Assembly: GCA_963930755.1 (NCBI GenBank)
Contig: OZ005734.1
Location: forward strand, 155,139,868-155,203,867
Reading direction: 5' to 3'
Length of the DNA: 64,000 nucleotides
Source of the DNA: Eudasyphora cyanicolor
Lineage: Eukaryota > Arthropoda > Insecta > Diptera > Muscidae
A model generated the notes under the pieces. The model worked only from the letters and a program-made list of their open reading frames with translations. It was not told where the DNA came from and did no database searches. Position 1 is the stretch's first letter, and every line of letters begins with the position of its first letter. Shown one piece after another: positions 1-12,059 of the stretch. A program made the translations under genes and the position numbers.

Positions 1-690
1 ATACTATTGTCTCGGCTATATTGTTAAGGTGTTGTGTAAGTATGTCGATGCTATAGTTTATCTGATTTAATCGTTGTATTTGTGTTATTGTGTGAATTGT
101 AGGATTTAGTGAATTACGTGTTTGGTCTTTAATATTTTTTATGGACTGTGTAATAATATTTTGTTCCCTGTTTATGTGGTTTGTTGTGTTTTCGAATCTC
201 TTGATCATATCAGTATTTAGGATTAATTGCTGGTTTAGGGTAGTATTAATTTGTCCATTTTCCGTCAGTAAATATTCAATGTCCTTATTAAGTTTCCCCG
301 CATCTTCGTAGTCCATGTTACCAGTTATGAATTTTATAGTTGAACCCAGTGCATTTATTAGTCCTCTTTTTTGGGGTTAGTAGATTCAGTTTCGTATTAA
401 GTTCCTTCAACTTTAATTTCGTCGTTTCCAAGGCGATTTTGGCGAATTGTGTGGTTTTAAAATGGTTTATAGTTTTCTCTATTTCCTGTATATTGTCAGC
501 GTAAGACTCGAGGTTAATTATATGTATAAGGTGCTTATAGTCGGTTATTGTTCTAGCAATTCCCAATCTCAATGGAATGATTTCCTGTGTTGGGGAAACG
601 TCTACAATTTTTACATCGGCTTGTGCCAGTACGAATCTAAAAAAAATGAGTTTAAGTTTTACGTTTCCTTTTTATTTTAGACTTATGAAG
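1..690 (-). pseudogene. env: Errantivirus env (fusion-type envelope), 5' part, broken
   Basis: Downstream of the integrase end (654) the minus strand encodes an Asn/Ile/Leu/Thr-rich, heptad-like stretch typical of the extracellular part of errantiviral envelope proteins. The frame in 318-572 carries a basic PKKR-type tetrapeptide (near 360-370), placed like a furin-type site. The reading frame then changes, and the next frame is open to the window edge. In errantiviruses env is made from a spliced RNA and gives a membrane glycoprotein. The transmembrane segment would lie beyond the left edge. The frameshift makes this copy nonfunctional as read. Confidence 0.65.
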
Positions 691-3600
691 CTTTTGGTTG
701 TCTAGTGTTAGAAGTGTCACTCTATTATTCCGTTTTACAATTCTCTTTGAAAATCTGGGGGTCATTTTGTTTCTCTTACATTCTTTCCTGTAAATGTTAT
801 CGTTTTCCATAAGAATTTCGGGTTCTTCCCTATTTCGGTTCAATCGTTCAATGCGTTTGTCCGAGTCATGTGTTAGTCTTTCCTTAATCGATTCATGTAA
901 TTTACCTTGAAAATCTTTCAGCTGTTGTAAGTATTCGTGTTGTGTATTATAATTTGATTTTTTTTTCAAATGTGGGTGTTCTTCCGTAGAACAATTCAAA
1001 GGGTGTTAAATTTGTCGCGGTGTGTATGGAATAATTATATGTCATGATAACTTCGAAAAGTATTTCATCAAGATCTAATGGTAGTTCCGAATCTTTATAT
1101 TTTTGCATAATGATTCTATAAATCTCTGTTAATGTAGAGTGCAGTCTTTCTACTGGAGAATTACCGGTGCTTTGTGAAAACGAGGTGAAGTGTATGTTAA
1201 TTTTGTTAATCTTGCAAAAGTCCTTTATGATAGTTGCACTGAACTCCGAGCCTTGATCACAAACAATTTTTTTTGGAATGCCGTGTAGGCTTGTATAATG
1301 TTTAATACTTTTTAAAATTGATATGCTATTTCGAGATTCTAAAGGGTATGCCGATCCGAATTTTGAAAATTTATCAACAAAAGTGAGAATATTTCGCTTA
1401 TTTATGCAATATATGTCAATGTGAATAATATCCAGCGGTTTTGTCGGTATTTCTGGAGTTTCAAATGTAGGTTTCGGAGGTCGTCTGTCGTATTTAAGCG
1501 TTTGACATATATTACAATGGTTAATAGATTTAGTTATCTTTTCCTTCATATAAGGGAAAAAATATTCCCGTTTCAAATGCTCAAATGTTTCCTGTATACC
1601 TCTATGATTGTGATCGATGTGGTAATCGTTTATAAGTTTATCCTGATCATCGGTATTCCGAATATCTTGTAATAAGATTTTACAGCGTATAAGTTTAAAA
1701 AGTTTACTATTTGCAAAATATTTAGAGTATGTGCTCTGAACAATTTTGAAGGTGGCGTCATCAGTCATTATCGCAGAAAGTTTATTTGGGGCAAGGTACT
1801 GTTTAAAAATGTCAGTCATTATAGTTTCATCATATTCTGGTCTTCGTATTATCTTTCTCATTTTGTTTTTAAACACAGTTTCGAGTGTCAGAGGAGACCC
1901 TTCATTTCCTACTTGTAAGGTAATCTGAAGATTAAATCCGTTTATCGCCTTTTCCGAAATTGGAATACCATCGTCGTTATTTTCGTCGACAGAATGAATT
2001 GTTGTTCCCGCCGTTCCTTGAATTGAGTCATTGTAGGTTGTATTGATATTAACCTCCTCATTACTCAAAACTTTGTGATTCTCAATTCTGATGCGGCTTA
2101 AAGCGTCTGCATTCGTGTTAAGTTTACCTTTCCTGTAAACAATTTCGTAGTTGAATTCTTCGAGTTTAAGTCTCCATCTTATTAATTTAGAATTTGGCTC
2201 TTTAAGGCTCATAATCCAAGTAAGAGGTCTGTGGTCGGTCACAATTTTAAATTTATGTCCGAACAAGTAAGGCCTGAAATATTTCGTTGCCCAAACAATG
2301 GCTAACAGTTCCTTTTCTATTGTGGAGTAGTTTATCTCACTGTCTGTTAGTGTCCTACTGGCATAACATATTGGCTTATCGCCTCCAATTGGACCTTGTG
2401 AAAGAACTGCTCCGAGGGCAAAGTCGCTTGCATCAGTAGTCAAGATGAACGGTTTCGCAAAGTCCGGATATTGAAGTAAAGGGTCATTGATCAATAGATT
2501 TTTGCATATTTCGAATGTCTTCAGATATCGGTCATTTAAAATATTTTTTTTTCCTTTTTTTAAACATTCGGTCAGAGGTTTCGTAAATTTTGAAAAATCT
2601 TGTATAAATTTGCGATAGTAGCCCAATAGTCCTAAGAATGATTTGATCTCTTTCTGCGTTTTGGGAATAGGAAATTTCTTTATCGCGTGAATTTTCTCAG
2701 GATTTGGTTTTATTCCCTCGGTGGAAACGATATGTCCTAAAAACGCACATTCTTTGTGTAGGAATTCAGACTTATCTAATTGGACTTTTAAATTTGATTC
2801 TCTTAGCCTTTCAAAAACTTTTTTTAAATTTAACATATGTTCTTGCAACGAGGTGGAGTACACGATAATGTCGTCCTAATATACAAGACAAACCGTACCT
2901 ATTAGGTCTCTCAACACATTGTCCATTATTCTCTGAAATGTAGATGGGGCATTTTTAAGGCCAAAGGGCATTCTAACAAATTCAAAATGACCTCCATCTA
3001 CGGAAAATGCAGTTTTTCCCACATGTTTCGGATGCATTTCAATTTGATGGAATCCACTGGCAAGATCTAAGGTAGTAAAGTACATGCTCCTGCCTAATTT
3101 TTCCAATATATCTGTGATATTGGGTATGGGATATTTATCGCAAATTGTTTTTTCATTCAATTTTCGATAATCAATTACCAGTCTCCATTTTTGCACATTG
3201 CTAGCATCCCTTTTCTTTGGTACTATCCATACAGGAGCACTCCAAGGGGAAAAACTTGGTTTTATAATGCCCTGTTGTAGAATCTTGTCGATTTGTGTTC
3301 GTACTTCTTCCTTATGAATGTACGGGTACCTATAGGACTTTGTGAAAATAGGGATATCATCGGTGGTTTTAATTTGGTGTTTAATTTGGTTAGAAAAACT
3401 AAGAGGATTTCCCTCTTTAAAAAATATATCATCAAAGTCTCTACAAATTTTCAATAAAGATTTTCTTTCCTCACTATTCAAATGGTCCGTTCTCAGAGAT
3501 TTAGTTATGTTAGCCTCATGTTGGGGTGTGTGTGAATCTATGGTGAAATTGTTAACTTCAATAAAATTTTGGTTTTCATATGGAGTGGTTTTCATAGGTT

Positions 3601-4135
3601 GTTCAATATAAACAATTTTTTCTTGGTCTGATATATTTACTATCTCAACAAAGCTGTACCATTCTCTTGCGGAATAGACACCTTCCGAAATAAATAAGTC
3701 CGGTTCTAATAATGTTTTCCGCATGAAAAAATCGCCGTCTCGATAATCAACTGGAACTTTAATAATAAACTTTGAACAAGGTGGGATTATAAATTTGCCA
3801 GAAGTCAGATTGGGTTTAAATTGTAGTGGTATTATAGAATTGTCCGTAATTAGAGTTTTACTGCCTAGATCTACTTTGGCTTTTAATGCATTTAAAACAT
3901 CAAGTCCTATTAATCCATCGAAGTAATTGTGGAATTTAAAGACAAATAATTCCATTTCGCCTATCTCTCTGAACTCCACAAAGTATGGTAATTTGATTTT
4001 CTTGTTTAATTGTGGTGATGGTAATTGGTTCACAATTCTGACAGTCGTCTTGATTAACAAACTCTGGATTTACAAACGAAGACGAGGCTCCGGTGTCAAT
4101 CAAAAATTTTAATGGTCTACCGAAAGGGGAAGATA
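652..4135 (-). pseudogene. pol: Errantivirus pol: protease, reverse transcriptase, RNase H, integrase (broken)
   Basis: Order on the minus strand: an aspartic protease motif DTGAS (4084-4098); RT palm, with catalytic region near 2860-3130 including LDLASGFHQIE and MPFGLKNAPSTFQ; RNase H (TTDASDFALGAVLSQ, about 2400-2450); integrase zinc domain (H-x-H...CNIC, about 1490-1630); and integrase core with Asp, Asp (CDQGSEF) and Glu (PVERLHS). Breaks: the DTGAS frame differs from the RT frame (shift near 4050). A TAG stop at 2876-2878 falls directly before the two catalytic Asp of the RT. A frameshift in the T-run near 957-967 separates the basic integrase tail (ends at 652). All the parts of a gypsy pol are present, but the copy is inactive as it stands. 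Confidence 0.92.
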
Positions 4136-4164
4136 TATTTACGTATGTCCATGTTTATTTACGT

Positions 4165-5484
4165 CTAAGTATCCGGTTGGTTCGGGGAGGCATTCAGTTG
4201 AAAATTTTCGTTGTCATCAATTTCGGTACTAATGTTCTGGCGGTATTGGCCATTTTGTCCAAAAACAAATTTTTGATTATAATCGTTCTGAGCATACATA
4301 TCGTCCTGTTGAACATAGTCGTTCTGATGATAGTAGTAATATTCTTCCAAGTTTGTGTAGGGAGTGCCTTCCAAGTCAATGTTATGCATTTCATGAGGTT
4401 TAAAAGCACTTGCTACTCTTTGTGTTTGCATGCTTGATGGTTTTCTCAAATGAGTAAAGCCTGAGCTGACATCCATTGGTTCTTGGAGTGGCAAGTTTTG
4501 TGGGCTGTATTGTTGCGTACCGAAAGGATTGGCATTATTGTTCAGTGTTGGTCTATTTTGTCCAAATCCGTCATTTGGTGTATTTTTCTGGTATGTGTTA
4601 AAATGTTTATTCTGTCCGAAAGTATTAATAGGTGCACCTAAGTGGGGGTTTTGACCGTTATTAATTGGATTCTGATATCTAATCATATTGTTTTGATATG
4701 TAGGTACAGCTGGAATAGGCTGTCTGGGGTATTGTTGTGAAAATCTGTTCGGATTGTTCACTATTGGTTGGACAGGTGGGTAATTTTGGTAGTTTGGTGG
4801 AAAGTATTTAGCATTTTGTTGGGGTATAGGGTATACGTTGGTAAAAGGGTTTTTAGTATAATATATATTTTGCTCTTGTATGCAAAAGGAAAGTGCTTCA
4901 GCCATTGTCTTAGGTCTCATTGATCTAATGCATGAGCCTAAAGGTTCTTTAAGACCTGATAAGAATGTGTTTAGACACATTTCCGCGAATAGTTTCTGTT
5001 TTGCTTCAATGACACTAAGGTTGGACTCATGAATTAGAATGTTATTATTGATTGACGACTTTATTTCTATGGTCGAACTGTAGAAGTGTTGGACCGACTG
5101 ATTCGTCTGTTTCAAGTCATGGAGGTCTTTTATCAGGGATGTCTCATTTCGTTTATCCGAGTAGTGTAAAATGAGATTGCCCTTTATATTTTCCCAAACT
5201 AGCAGGGTGCCATAGATGTTTAGTACTTCGTTGACTTGCCCAACTATTTTATTCCTAATTGCCCTTAATATAATTTTCGCATAATTTGTCCCATCTACGT
5301 CAATTAAGTATCCTAAGATTTCCTCAACATTTGCCAAAAATTCGTACAACAATCTAGGGTTGCCATCGAATTTTGGAAGGTCTTTCACCGCATCTGGGAT
5401 TCTTAATGAGTCAAATATTTGATTTGTATGTGGAAGTGGGATTGGAATTTGGGGAACTGATGCACTATCGTTTGTCAGTGACAT
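4165..5484 (-). CDS. gag: Errantivirus Gag-like structural protein, intact frame
   Basis: A 439-residue open frame begins with MSLTNDSASVPQ and lies between the leader and the protease. The N-terminal half (about residues 25-200) is an alpha-helical capsid-like region with WENIKGNLILHYSDKRNETSLIKD-type sequence. The C-terminal half is a low-complexity Asn/Gln/Pro/Tyr-rich tail. There is no CCHC zinc knuckle, which is usual for errantiviral Gag. Gag forms the particle that packages the element's RNA. The stop lies about 100 bases before the protease start, which is in another frame, so a ribosomal frameshift would normally join Gag to Pol. It is the only undamaged frame in this element. Confidence 0.85.
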   Translation of the reverse strand: MSLTNDSASVPQIPIPLPHTNQIFDSLRIPDAVKDLPKFDGNPRLLYEFLANVEEILGYLIDVDGTNYAKIILRAIRNKIVGQVNEVLNIYGTLLVWENIKGNLILHYSDKRNETSLIKDLHDLKQTNQSVQHFYSSTIEIKSSINNNILIHESNLSVIEAKQKLFAEMCLNTFLSGLKEPLGSCIRSMRPKTMAEALSFCIQEQNIYYTKNPFTNVYPIPQQNAKYFPPNYQNYPPVQPIVNNPNRFSQQYPRQPIPAVPTYQNNMIRYQNPINNGQNPHLGAPINTFGQNKHFNTYQKNTPNDGFGQNRPTLNNNANPFGTQQYSPQNLPLQEPMDVSSGFTHLRKPSSMQTQRVASAFKPHEMHNIDLEGTPYTNLEEYYYYHQNDYVQQDDMYAQNDYNQKFVFGQNGQYRQNISTEIDDNENFQLNASPNQPDT

Positions 5485-5837
5485 TTCTCTACTTTCTGGA
5501 ATAGGTGTAAGTGTTCTAAAAAAACGTGTGTATGGTTTGGTTCGATGTATTTTTCACATGGATGGACAAACTTTTTATTTAAACTTATATTTAAGTGTTG
5601 AAGTTATCTGCGTATGGCTGTTGATATTGTTGTTAGATATTCTGTTTTTGTTGTTGGTGGCTTGATGTTGGTGTTCTTGCTGTTGATTTTGTATATTGGT
5701 TATTGATGGTAGATTGTTGTTGCTGTGGGTTGCCGCTGATGATTGGTCGTTGTTTTTTTTTAGTTGTATTGTTTTTCAGTGATTTTATGGTGTGATTGTC
5801 TGGATATGTTCTAACTTTTGGTTCAAATAGTTTTACA

Positions 5838-6056
5838 CATTATTTTCGATTAACTATTTTATTCGTTAATGTTTAATCTGTTACTATTATTTTCACTAAA
5901 CTTAACTGTTCACTATTATATTCGCTAATAGTTAATCAGTTACTATTATTTTCACTAATAGTGTATTCACTAACAATTATTTTCATTAATTGTTTTATTC
6001 ACTCACAATTATTTTCATTAATTGTTCGCGTAGTTCTTACTATTATATACTCTAAT
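5838..6056 (-). repeat. AT-rich degenerate short repeats in the retroviral leader
   Basis: About ten imperfect repeats of a 20-30 base unit built on TATTTTCACTAA / ATTTTCATTAATTG lie between gag and the PBS. The unit recurs at nearly regular spacing. It occupies the untranslated leader, where packaging signals would be expected. No coding potential is seen. Confidence 0.7.
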
Positions 6057-6100
6057 AGTTTGAATTGAGAGCCAAAGTTGATAAACCGTCAACTTTTTTT

Positions 6101-6111
6101 CGACTGCGCCA
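6101..6111 (-). other. Primer binding site, Ser-tRNA type
   Basis: The minus strand reads TGGCGCAGTCG immediately inside the LTR end. This matches the start of the primer binding site used by gypsy/17.6-type errantiviruses. Its position fixes the inner edge of the LTR at 6111-6112. Confidence 0.8.
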
Positions 6112-6537
6112 GTTATATAGCTTTTGCTATATTCTCGAAAAAATAAAACAAATTTTAAGTTTCCGAGTTAAAGTTGAGTTTATTACTGAAAACATTTTTG
6201 TTCTTTACAATCTTTATAATACAAAAACATGCACATTAAACATTTTATTTTATTTATGTCTTATTCTTACTTAAAATACAAGATTGCTTTTTATTTATTT
6301 TTTTACTGAAATTGAGAAAGTTAATTCTTTTGAAAATATAAATGCAAGAATGCTTTTTATTTGTTCTCTACGGAAGTTGGGCAAGTTAATGTAGATTTGT
6401 GCTAACGTAGCGTCTAGACAGAACACAACATAAATATATACATACATAACTTAATGTGTCAGTGATACATCTATATTATTACATACATACATTTGTAAAT
6501 GTGTCAACGACACGTTTATATTATATTACTCATAACT
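6111..6537 (-). repeat. Errantivirus 5' LTR
   Basis: The inner edge (ATAACT next to the PBS) pairs with AGTTAT at 6532-6537 as a 6-bp terminal inverted repeat, giving an LTR of about 427 bp. A second ATAACT at 6446-6451 would give 341 bp. The two candidate ends flank a partly duplicated block (GTGTCARYGAYAC). The outer edge is therefore uncertain because the second LTR is outside the window. Confidence 0.6.
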
Positions 6538-6629
6538 AGCGTCGTTCGTGGGTCATTAACTACATATTAGCCACCATCACTTTCCATTTATTTACGTTTA
6601 TTATCGCACTTTCATTCGTTTGCTTTGAT

Positions 6630-8344
6630 GTTCAAATGGCCATAACTTTTGTCTCAGTGGGTATATCAAATTGCAATATATTGGCATCAAATAGCAAATT
6701 TTGTTGTATATCCAGAAAGGATAATGAGAAAGGGATCGGTATATAACCGGCTCTAATATATAGCGATTCTTAGGATAGGATCGGGAAAAAAGAAACAACA
6801 AAGGAAAAAATAAACAACAAAGGATATTTTATAATTCCATTGAATCTTTAAAAATTAATATATCTCAATTATTTTTTTTGTAATTTGTACGCCTTGACAC
6901 CAGAAATCGAGGCTAATTCTAACATTATTATATTTGTGTACGTAAATCCAACAATTCCCAAAATAAATTCGAAAATCTCCACAAAAGGGAATTGTTTGTT
7001 TTTTCCCAAAATCTGTTATACTAAAAGCCGGGCTCAAAAATCCTTTTGCAGTTTATCGTATAACAGATTACTACATATAAAAATGGTAAAGGTTTTCATA
7101 TCCAAGCTTTGCGATTTCCGAAAATGTGGCCTAGTTTTGAAATTTTCGTAAAAAATTGTGTAATTTGGAGAAGCGTGGCAACACTATTAATACAAATTTT
7201 TCTCGTTCTTTTCTCGAAAATATTTTCCAGGAAGTTTCCTTTAAGACAAATATAAATATGTTATACTTTCTTTTTATAAATTCCTCTGTATCTTCAAAAT
7301 ACAACATATACTTTTTCGCAATAAAATACAAAAATTGTCTATATTTGAAAGTCTAAATTAATGTGGCCATAACTTTTGTATAGGTGGGCACATTTTACCG
7401 AAACTTTTTGCATCACCCAGATGCTGTCAATTTAGAGAAGTTGATTTGAGAGAAATCGGTTCATATTCTGCTTTGATATTAAGCAAATGCTACGACAGGG
7501 TCAGGAAAAAAGTGAAAAAATCACTTTTCAAATGCAGATAGAAATGTAAAAATGACATCAAATTTTTAAAAATGAAAATTTGTCAATGAAATATTTTGTA
7601 GTTTGTAGGTTCTGACATAGCAAATCGATTGTAATTCGCGAATCATTATATTTCCAAAAGTCGATTCCACAATTCCCAAAATAATTTAATTAATTAATTT
7701 TGATAATCCCCAAAAATGCTTTTTTGGATTTTCCTCTATATCTACAATACTAAAAGCGAGGTTTCAGATTCCCTTTGCAGTTCAACTTACAACACCTTAC
7801 CACACATAAATATGCCAAAAGTTTTAACATTTTAGCTTTGCGACTGGAGAAAATGTGGCTTACTTTTGAAATTTGTCTAAAAAATTGTGTAAATTGGAGA
7901 AGCTTGGTAATAATACCAGTCAATATTTTAGATTATTGACCATCCAGACATGCTTAAGTGGATATTCTGCTTCGATATTTACAAAATACTAGCACAAGGT
8001 CGGGGAAAAAATAAAAAATTCAATTTTCAAATGCAGATATCTCGGTAAGTATACAAGATAACTGTTGGGCGCAAAAGTTATTAGAATACACACAAAAAAA
8101 AGATTTTATGAATCGGCCGGAAAATACGAAAGTTACACCCGCTTAAACATTTTGTTCAACCGAGGTGGTCAATTTTGAGGCCCTGCAGCTCCGCCCCTGT
8201 ATACCACATGGGCCCCAAACTCAAAACTTAACTTCTCCAATACCTATTCTACAAAACATGCCAAGTTTGGTTGCTATTGGTTGTCTCGCTAAGAAACGGC
8301 AGAATTATTTCCGTTTTTTGTGGAATTCCTCCCACTGTGCTTCG
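6630..8344. repeat. Two to three diverged ~720-bp tandem repeat units
   Basis: Blocks recur in order. One is GGCCATAACTTTTGT (about 6641 and 7363). Another is CAACAATTCCCAAAATAA / CACAATTCCCAAAATAA (about 6950 and 7670). A third is AGCTTTGCGA (about 7105 and 7835), followed by AATTGTGTAA and GGAGAAGC. The period is about 725. A partial third unit ends with a block (GAGGTGGTCAA ... CCCACTGTGC) that recurs at about 56970-57125. No long reading frame is conserved. This is a dispersed, satellite-like or nonautonomous repeat of unknown origin. It ends where BEL/Pao coding sequence begins. Confidence 0.65.
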
Positions 8345-8505
8345 TTTATCTGACACCCATCTATTCGAGTGTTGACCCGTTGATTGGTGTGGATTTGTGT
8401 CCCCGGATTTTATTACCCGGGACCCACCAAAATATTTTAGCTTCCCTTTTGGCGCAAAATTCCATTTTCGGTTGGATCATTACTGGTCCCATCCCATCGT
8501 CATCC
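8345..8505 (+). pseudogene. BEL/Pao protease C-terminal fragment
   Basis: The frame encodes DPLIGVDLCPRILLPGTHQN followed by SLLAQNSIFGWIITGPIP. This is the conserved end of the BEL/Pao retropepsin region (gel-like 'LAQ...FGW..TGP' signature). It stops abruptly at the LINE insertion at 8506. The corresponding downstream region (PHHPVINPDKQTTKLRVVFNAS) appears after the LINE, near 12130-12200. Confidence 0.8.
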
Positions 8506-11500
8506 TGTATCATCGTCCTGATGCAGGAGCCCTACGCAGAGGGAGGAAGGGTGTGCGGTATCAGGACACCCAACTTTAAACTGCTTGTGGCCAACTGTGA
8601 AGGCACTCCAAGAACCTGCATTTTGGCCAGGAAAGATCTAAGTATCTTTCTCCTGGCTAATTTAAGTGGTAAAGACCAAATATTTGCTAGTCTGAGATCG
8701 GTAATCGCATATTTTGGGAGGTCTCCAGTTACTTGCCTTATGAAGCTGTAGTACCGACTGCTCTATTCAGGGAAGTAGTAGAAGGAGCAACGTCTGACGA
8801 GGTCGAGCTGATTGTTGGCGCAGACACGAACGCTCATCATACTATCTGGGGTAGTACAATAGGGGTGATTCGCTTCTTGACTTTATTCTAACTACCAACC
8901 TAAGTATTTGTAACATAGGTAATAAACCGACCTTTACAATTAAAGATAGACAAGAAGTACTAGACGTAACGTTTGCTACTGACCGGCTGTCAGACAAAAT
9001 TATTGGGTGGAATGTACTGGACGACCACTCATTCTCAGATCACCATTATATTGAGTTCAAACTCGCTGAAAAAGCGCCTGAACCTGCCGTCCATAGAAAT
9101 GTGAGAAAGACAAAGTGGCACCTGTATGAAAAGAATTTTAAGAAAGTCCTCAACTCCAAACTTCTGTACGAACCGAATGACAAAGCCGGCCTGGATAATC
9201 TGGTCGAGCATATCACTACATCATTCCATAGTTCCCTTGAAGAAGCCTGTCCAAAAACGAGGTACAAGGGTAAAACTAAACCCCAATGGTGGACTTCTGA
9301 CCTAACGGCTATGAAAAAGACCTGCAACAAGCTATTCAACAAGGCTAAATCTACAGGGGTCGCTAATGTATGGGATGCCTATAAAGAGCAACTCAAGATC
9401 TATAAGAAGGAGCTTAGAATGACACAAAGACGCTCTTGGTATACCTTCTATGGCGAAGTGGAAAAGGCCTCCGACGCCGCAAGGCTGAGGAAAATACTAT
9501 CACCCTGTACAGTGGGTTACTTCCAGGAGGAGGCAAATAATTGGACCAAAAACAGCGAGCAGTCGCTCAATGTACTGCTCGACACACATTTCCCGGGGAA
9601 CTCTCTAACAGAACCAGAGGATCAGCAGGACCAACAAGAGTGCGAGTGGACTGCGAAAGTCGCTAGCTTGTTGACTGAGCGATTCAGAATAAGCTGGGCT
9701 ATTAATAGCTTTGAGCCCTTCAAGTCACCTGGACCAGACGGCATCACTTCTGCAGAAATGCAGAAAATGTTGAAATATATTATCCCCTGGCTGGAGAAAA
9801 TTTATGTAGGCTGTATCAGGCTTTCATACATCCCGAATCGATGGAGGGATACCAAAGTGGTATTCATACCAAAAGCGGGGAAGATATCACACACTAGGCC
9901 AAAAGACTTCAGACCAATTAGCCTATCCTCCTTCCTATTGAAAGGTCTGGAAAGACTTTTAGATTATTTCATTAGGGAAAACCTGGATACAAACCTGCTG
10001 TTGGTGAACCAACATGTTTACAATAAGGGGAAGTCTACAGAATCAGCCCTGCACGAACTTGTGAGCACTATCGAATCGTCCCTGCATTTCAAGGAATTAA
10101 CCATGGTGGCATTTCTTGACATAGAAGGGCCTTTTAACAACATTCACTCAGATGCAGTAATTGCGGCACTGTCACATCTAAAAGCTAACTCTAGTTTGAT
10201 TAGACTAACTCAAAGTCTGCTCAACAGAAGACTCATAACAACATGTCTTGGGTCCACAACTCTAACAAGGTTTGTAAACAGAGGGACCCCACAAGGAGGA
10301 GTACAGTCTCCACTAATTTGGAACCTAGCGGAGAATGAAATCCTGCTAGATCTAGAAAGTTGTGGCCGCAAGGTCGTGGCATATGCGGACGACGTTGCAA
10401 TCGCAGTGAGTGGCAAATTCGAAAAAGTCCTCCGAGACATTCTACAGGTAGCTCTGAACAAATTGGCTAGATGGGCCAGAAGCAGCGGTTTGGGCGTAAA
10501 CCCAAACAAGACAGAATTGGTTCTCTTTACTAGGATGAATAAAGTCCCACATGTGGACCCTTCACCTCGGATAAATGGAACAGATCTAGTCTTTTCTGAA
10601 AGTTCAAAATTTTTAGGAATAATTCTAGATAGAAAACTGTTATTTAGACTTAACGTATTGGAACGTGTAAGGAAGGCCAACGTCGCCTTATATTAATGCA
10701 AAAAGGCTGTAGTGTCGCGGTGGGGCCTCTCTCCTAAAATCGTCCACTGGATATATATAGCAGTAGTTCGTCCTATACTGCTATACGGCATTGTGGTATG
10801 GTGGACGGCAACTGACAAACTAACCATCACCAACCTACTAACAAAGGTTCAGAGAACAGCCTGCCTGAGCATAAGCGGAGCCTTTAGGACTACAGCAACC
10901 AGTCTCTACAAGCCCTACTCCATATACTGCCGATTAATATTGTGGCGAGAGAAGTTGCAACCAAAGCGGCAATAAGATTAAACTGCCTATCAATGTGGAG
11001 GTACAAGAACTATGGTCACATGAGGATATCAAAGTGTAGTGCTATGGTAACCGACCGAGTGGACTATATACCAACGGTGTACACCGTCATCACTATGACT
11101 CCCGCCATAGATGAATGGGTTGGAAGAATTCCAGGTAATAGAAACCATCTCCACTTTTACACGGATGGTTCGAAGCTTGATGAAAAGGTTGGCTTCGGAG
11201 TACACTGTGCAGAACTTAGTTTGGATATAGCTCACAGTCTACCAGATACCTGCAGTGTCTATCAAGCCGAAATAATGGCAATATGGGAAGTAGCCAAGTG
11301 GCTGAGTCGCAACATAGTAACCAACACTGGCGTTGTAATTTACTCGGACAGCTAGGCTGCCATCAATTCTCTGGAGGCAACATCCCTAAATTCACAAACG
11401 AGATGGCTGAACAGTTTAATATACACCTCATATGGGTGCCTGGGCATAGGGATATCCCGGGGAACTGCAAAGCCGATGAACTTGCTAGGAAAGGGACGAC

Positions 11501-11963
11501 ATTACAAATTCTCGAAGAATTTGCATATATTGGTGCGCCACTCTCCACGTGCAAGCGTTGGCTTAGGCAAGAGGCAATCAGACAGTCCAACGAAAGATGG
11601 ACAGAAATCGGCACCTGCAGGGTAGCTAGACAAATCTGGCCAAGGTATGACCTGAGAAGATCAAAATATCTCCTCGCACTAGAGAGGCAAAGATTGTCTA
11701 CGTTAGTATCAGTTCTAACGGGACAATGCTTGATCGGCGAACACGCCAAAAGATTGGGTATTGACTCTAATGACTTCTGCAGAAGCTGTGGAGATGAGGA
11801 AGAAGTGGAGAGCATTGAGCACTTGCTATGCGACTGCCCCGCTCTGAGTAAACGACGACAGGACATACTGGGGTCGGCTTTTCTAGGCAGCCTAACAAAT
11901 CTTTCCAGTACCGATATTCGTACTATCGACAAATTTGTATATCAAACAGGTTGGTTTCGATGA
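8506..11963 (+). pseudogene. LINE ORF2: endonuclease, reverse transcriptase, RNase H, CCHC (copy 1)
   Basis: Apurinic-like endonuclease: QEPYAEGGRVCGIRT (about 8525), the Asp/Asn/His block ADTNAHHTIWGS (about 8820), and SDHHYIEFKL (about 9035). The long open part 9101-10696 holds the RT: FRPISLSSFLLKGLERLL, FLDIEGPFNNIHSD, GTPQGGVQSPLIWNL and the catalytic YADD (about 10380). RNase H follows (FYTDGSK, about 11155; PGHRDIPGNCKADELARKG, about 11450). A C-terminal Cys/His motif CRSCGDEEEV...HLLCDC ends at 11963. Breaks: frameshifts in the endonuclease (about 8700-8870), a TAA at 10694-10696, and a TAG at 11353-11355 just after the RNase H SDS motif. Codon use is more GC-rich than the flanks. Confidence 0.9.
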
Positions 11964-12050
11964 GGGGCATTTCAGCCCGTGGTAACACTAGGGACCTAAA
12001 CTGGTCTATGTGAGCTTGTATAAATAATACGGCTGCCACCCTAACCTAAA
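8506..12050 (+). mobile_element. I/LOA-type non-LTR retrotransposon, copy 1, 5'-truncated
   Basis: Sequence from CATCGTCCTGATGCAGG to the 3' tail GCCACCCTAACCTAA matches the minus-strand copy at 15891-19325 along its length. It is 5'-truncated inside the endonuclease, as LINE insertions often are. It lies inside the BEL/Pao pol. The 3' terminus carries short (CCTAA)-type repeats instead of a poly(A). I see no clear target site duplication. Confidence 0.88.
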
Positions 12051-12059
12051 GCTACCTAC

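Larger units (their letters stand above)
1..6537 (-). mobile_element. Errantivirus-type Ty3/gypsy endogenous retrovirus, partial
   Basis: Reading the minus strand from 6537 down, the order is LTR, primer binding site, AT-rich leader, gag, protease-RT-RNase H-integrase, then env. This is the layout of insect errantiviruses. The element runs off the left window edge inside env, so the second LTR is not visible. Gag is a single open frame. Pol carries one in-frame stop and at least two frameshifts, and env has one frame change, so this copy cannot be autonomous. Ser-tRNA-type priming also fits the errantivirus group. Family assignment is by domain order and motif recognition only. Confidence 0.9.

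Noticed and set aside
12010..12050. TTAGG-like telomeric repeat at the LINE ends (also 15891-15910)
   Set aside because: Only one or two CCTAA units, and always at the 3' terminus of this LINE family; part of the element tail, not a telomere remnant.
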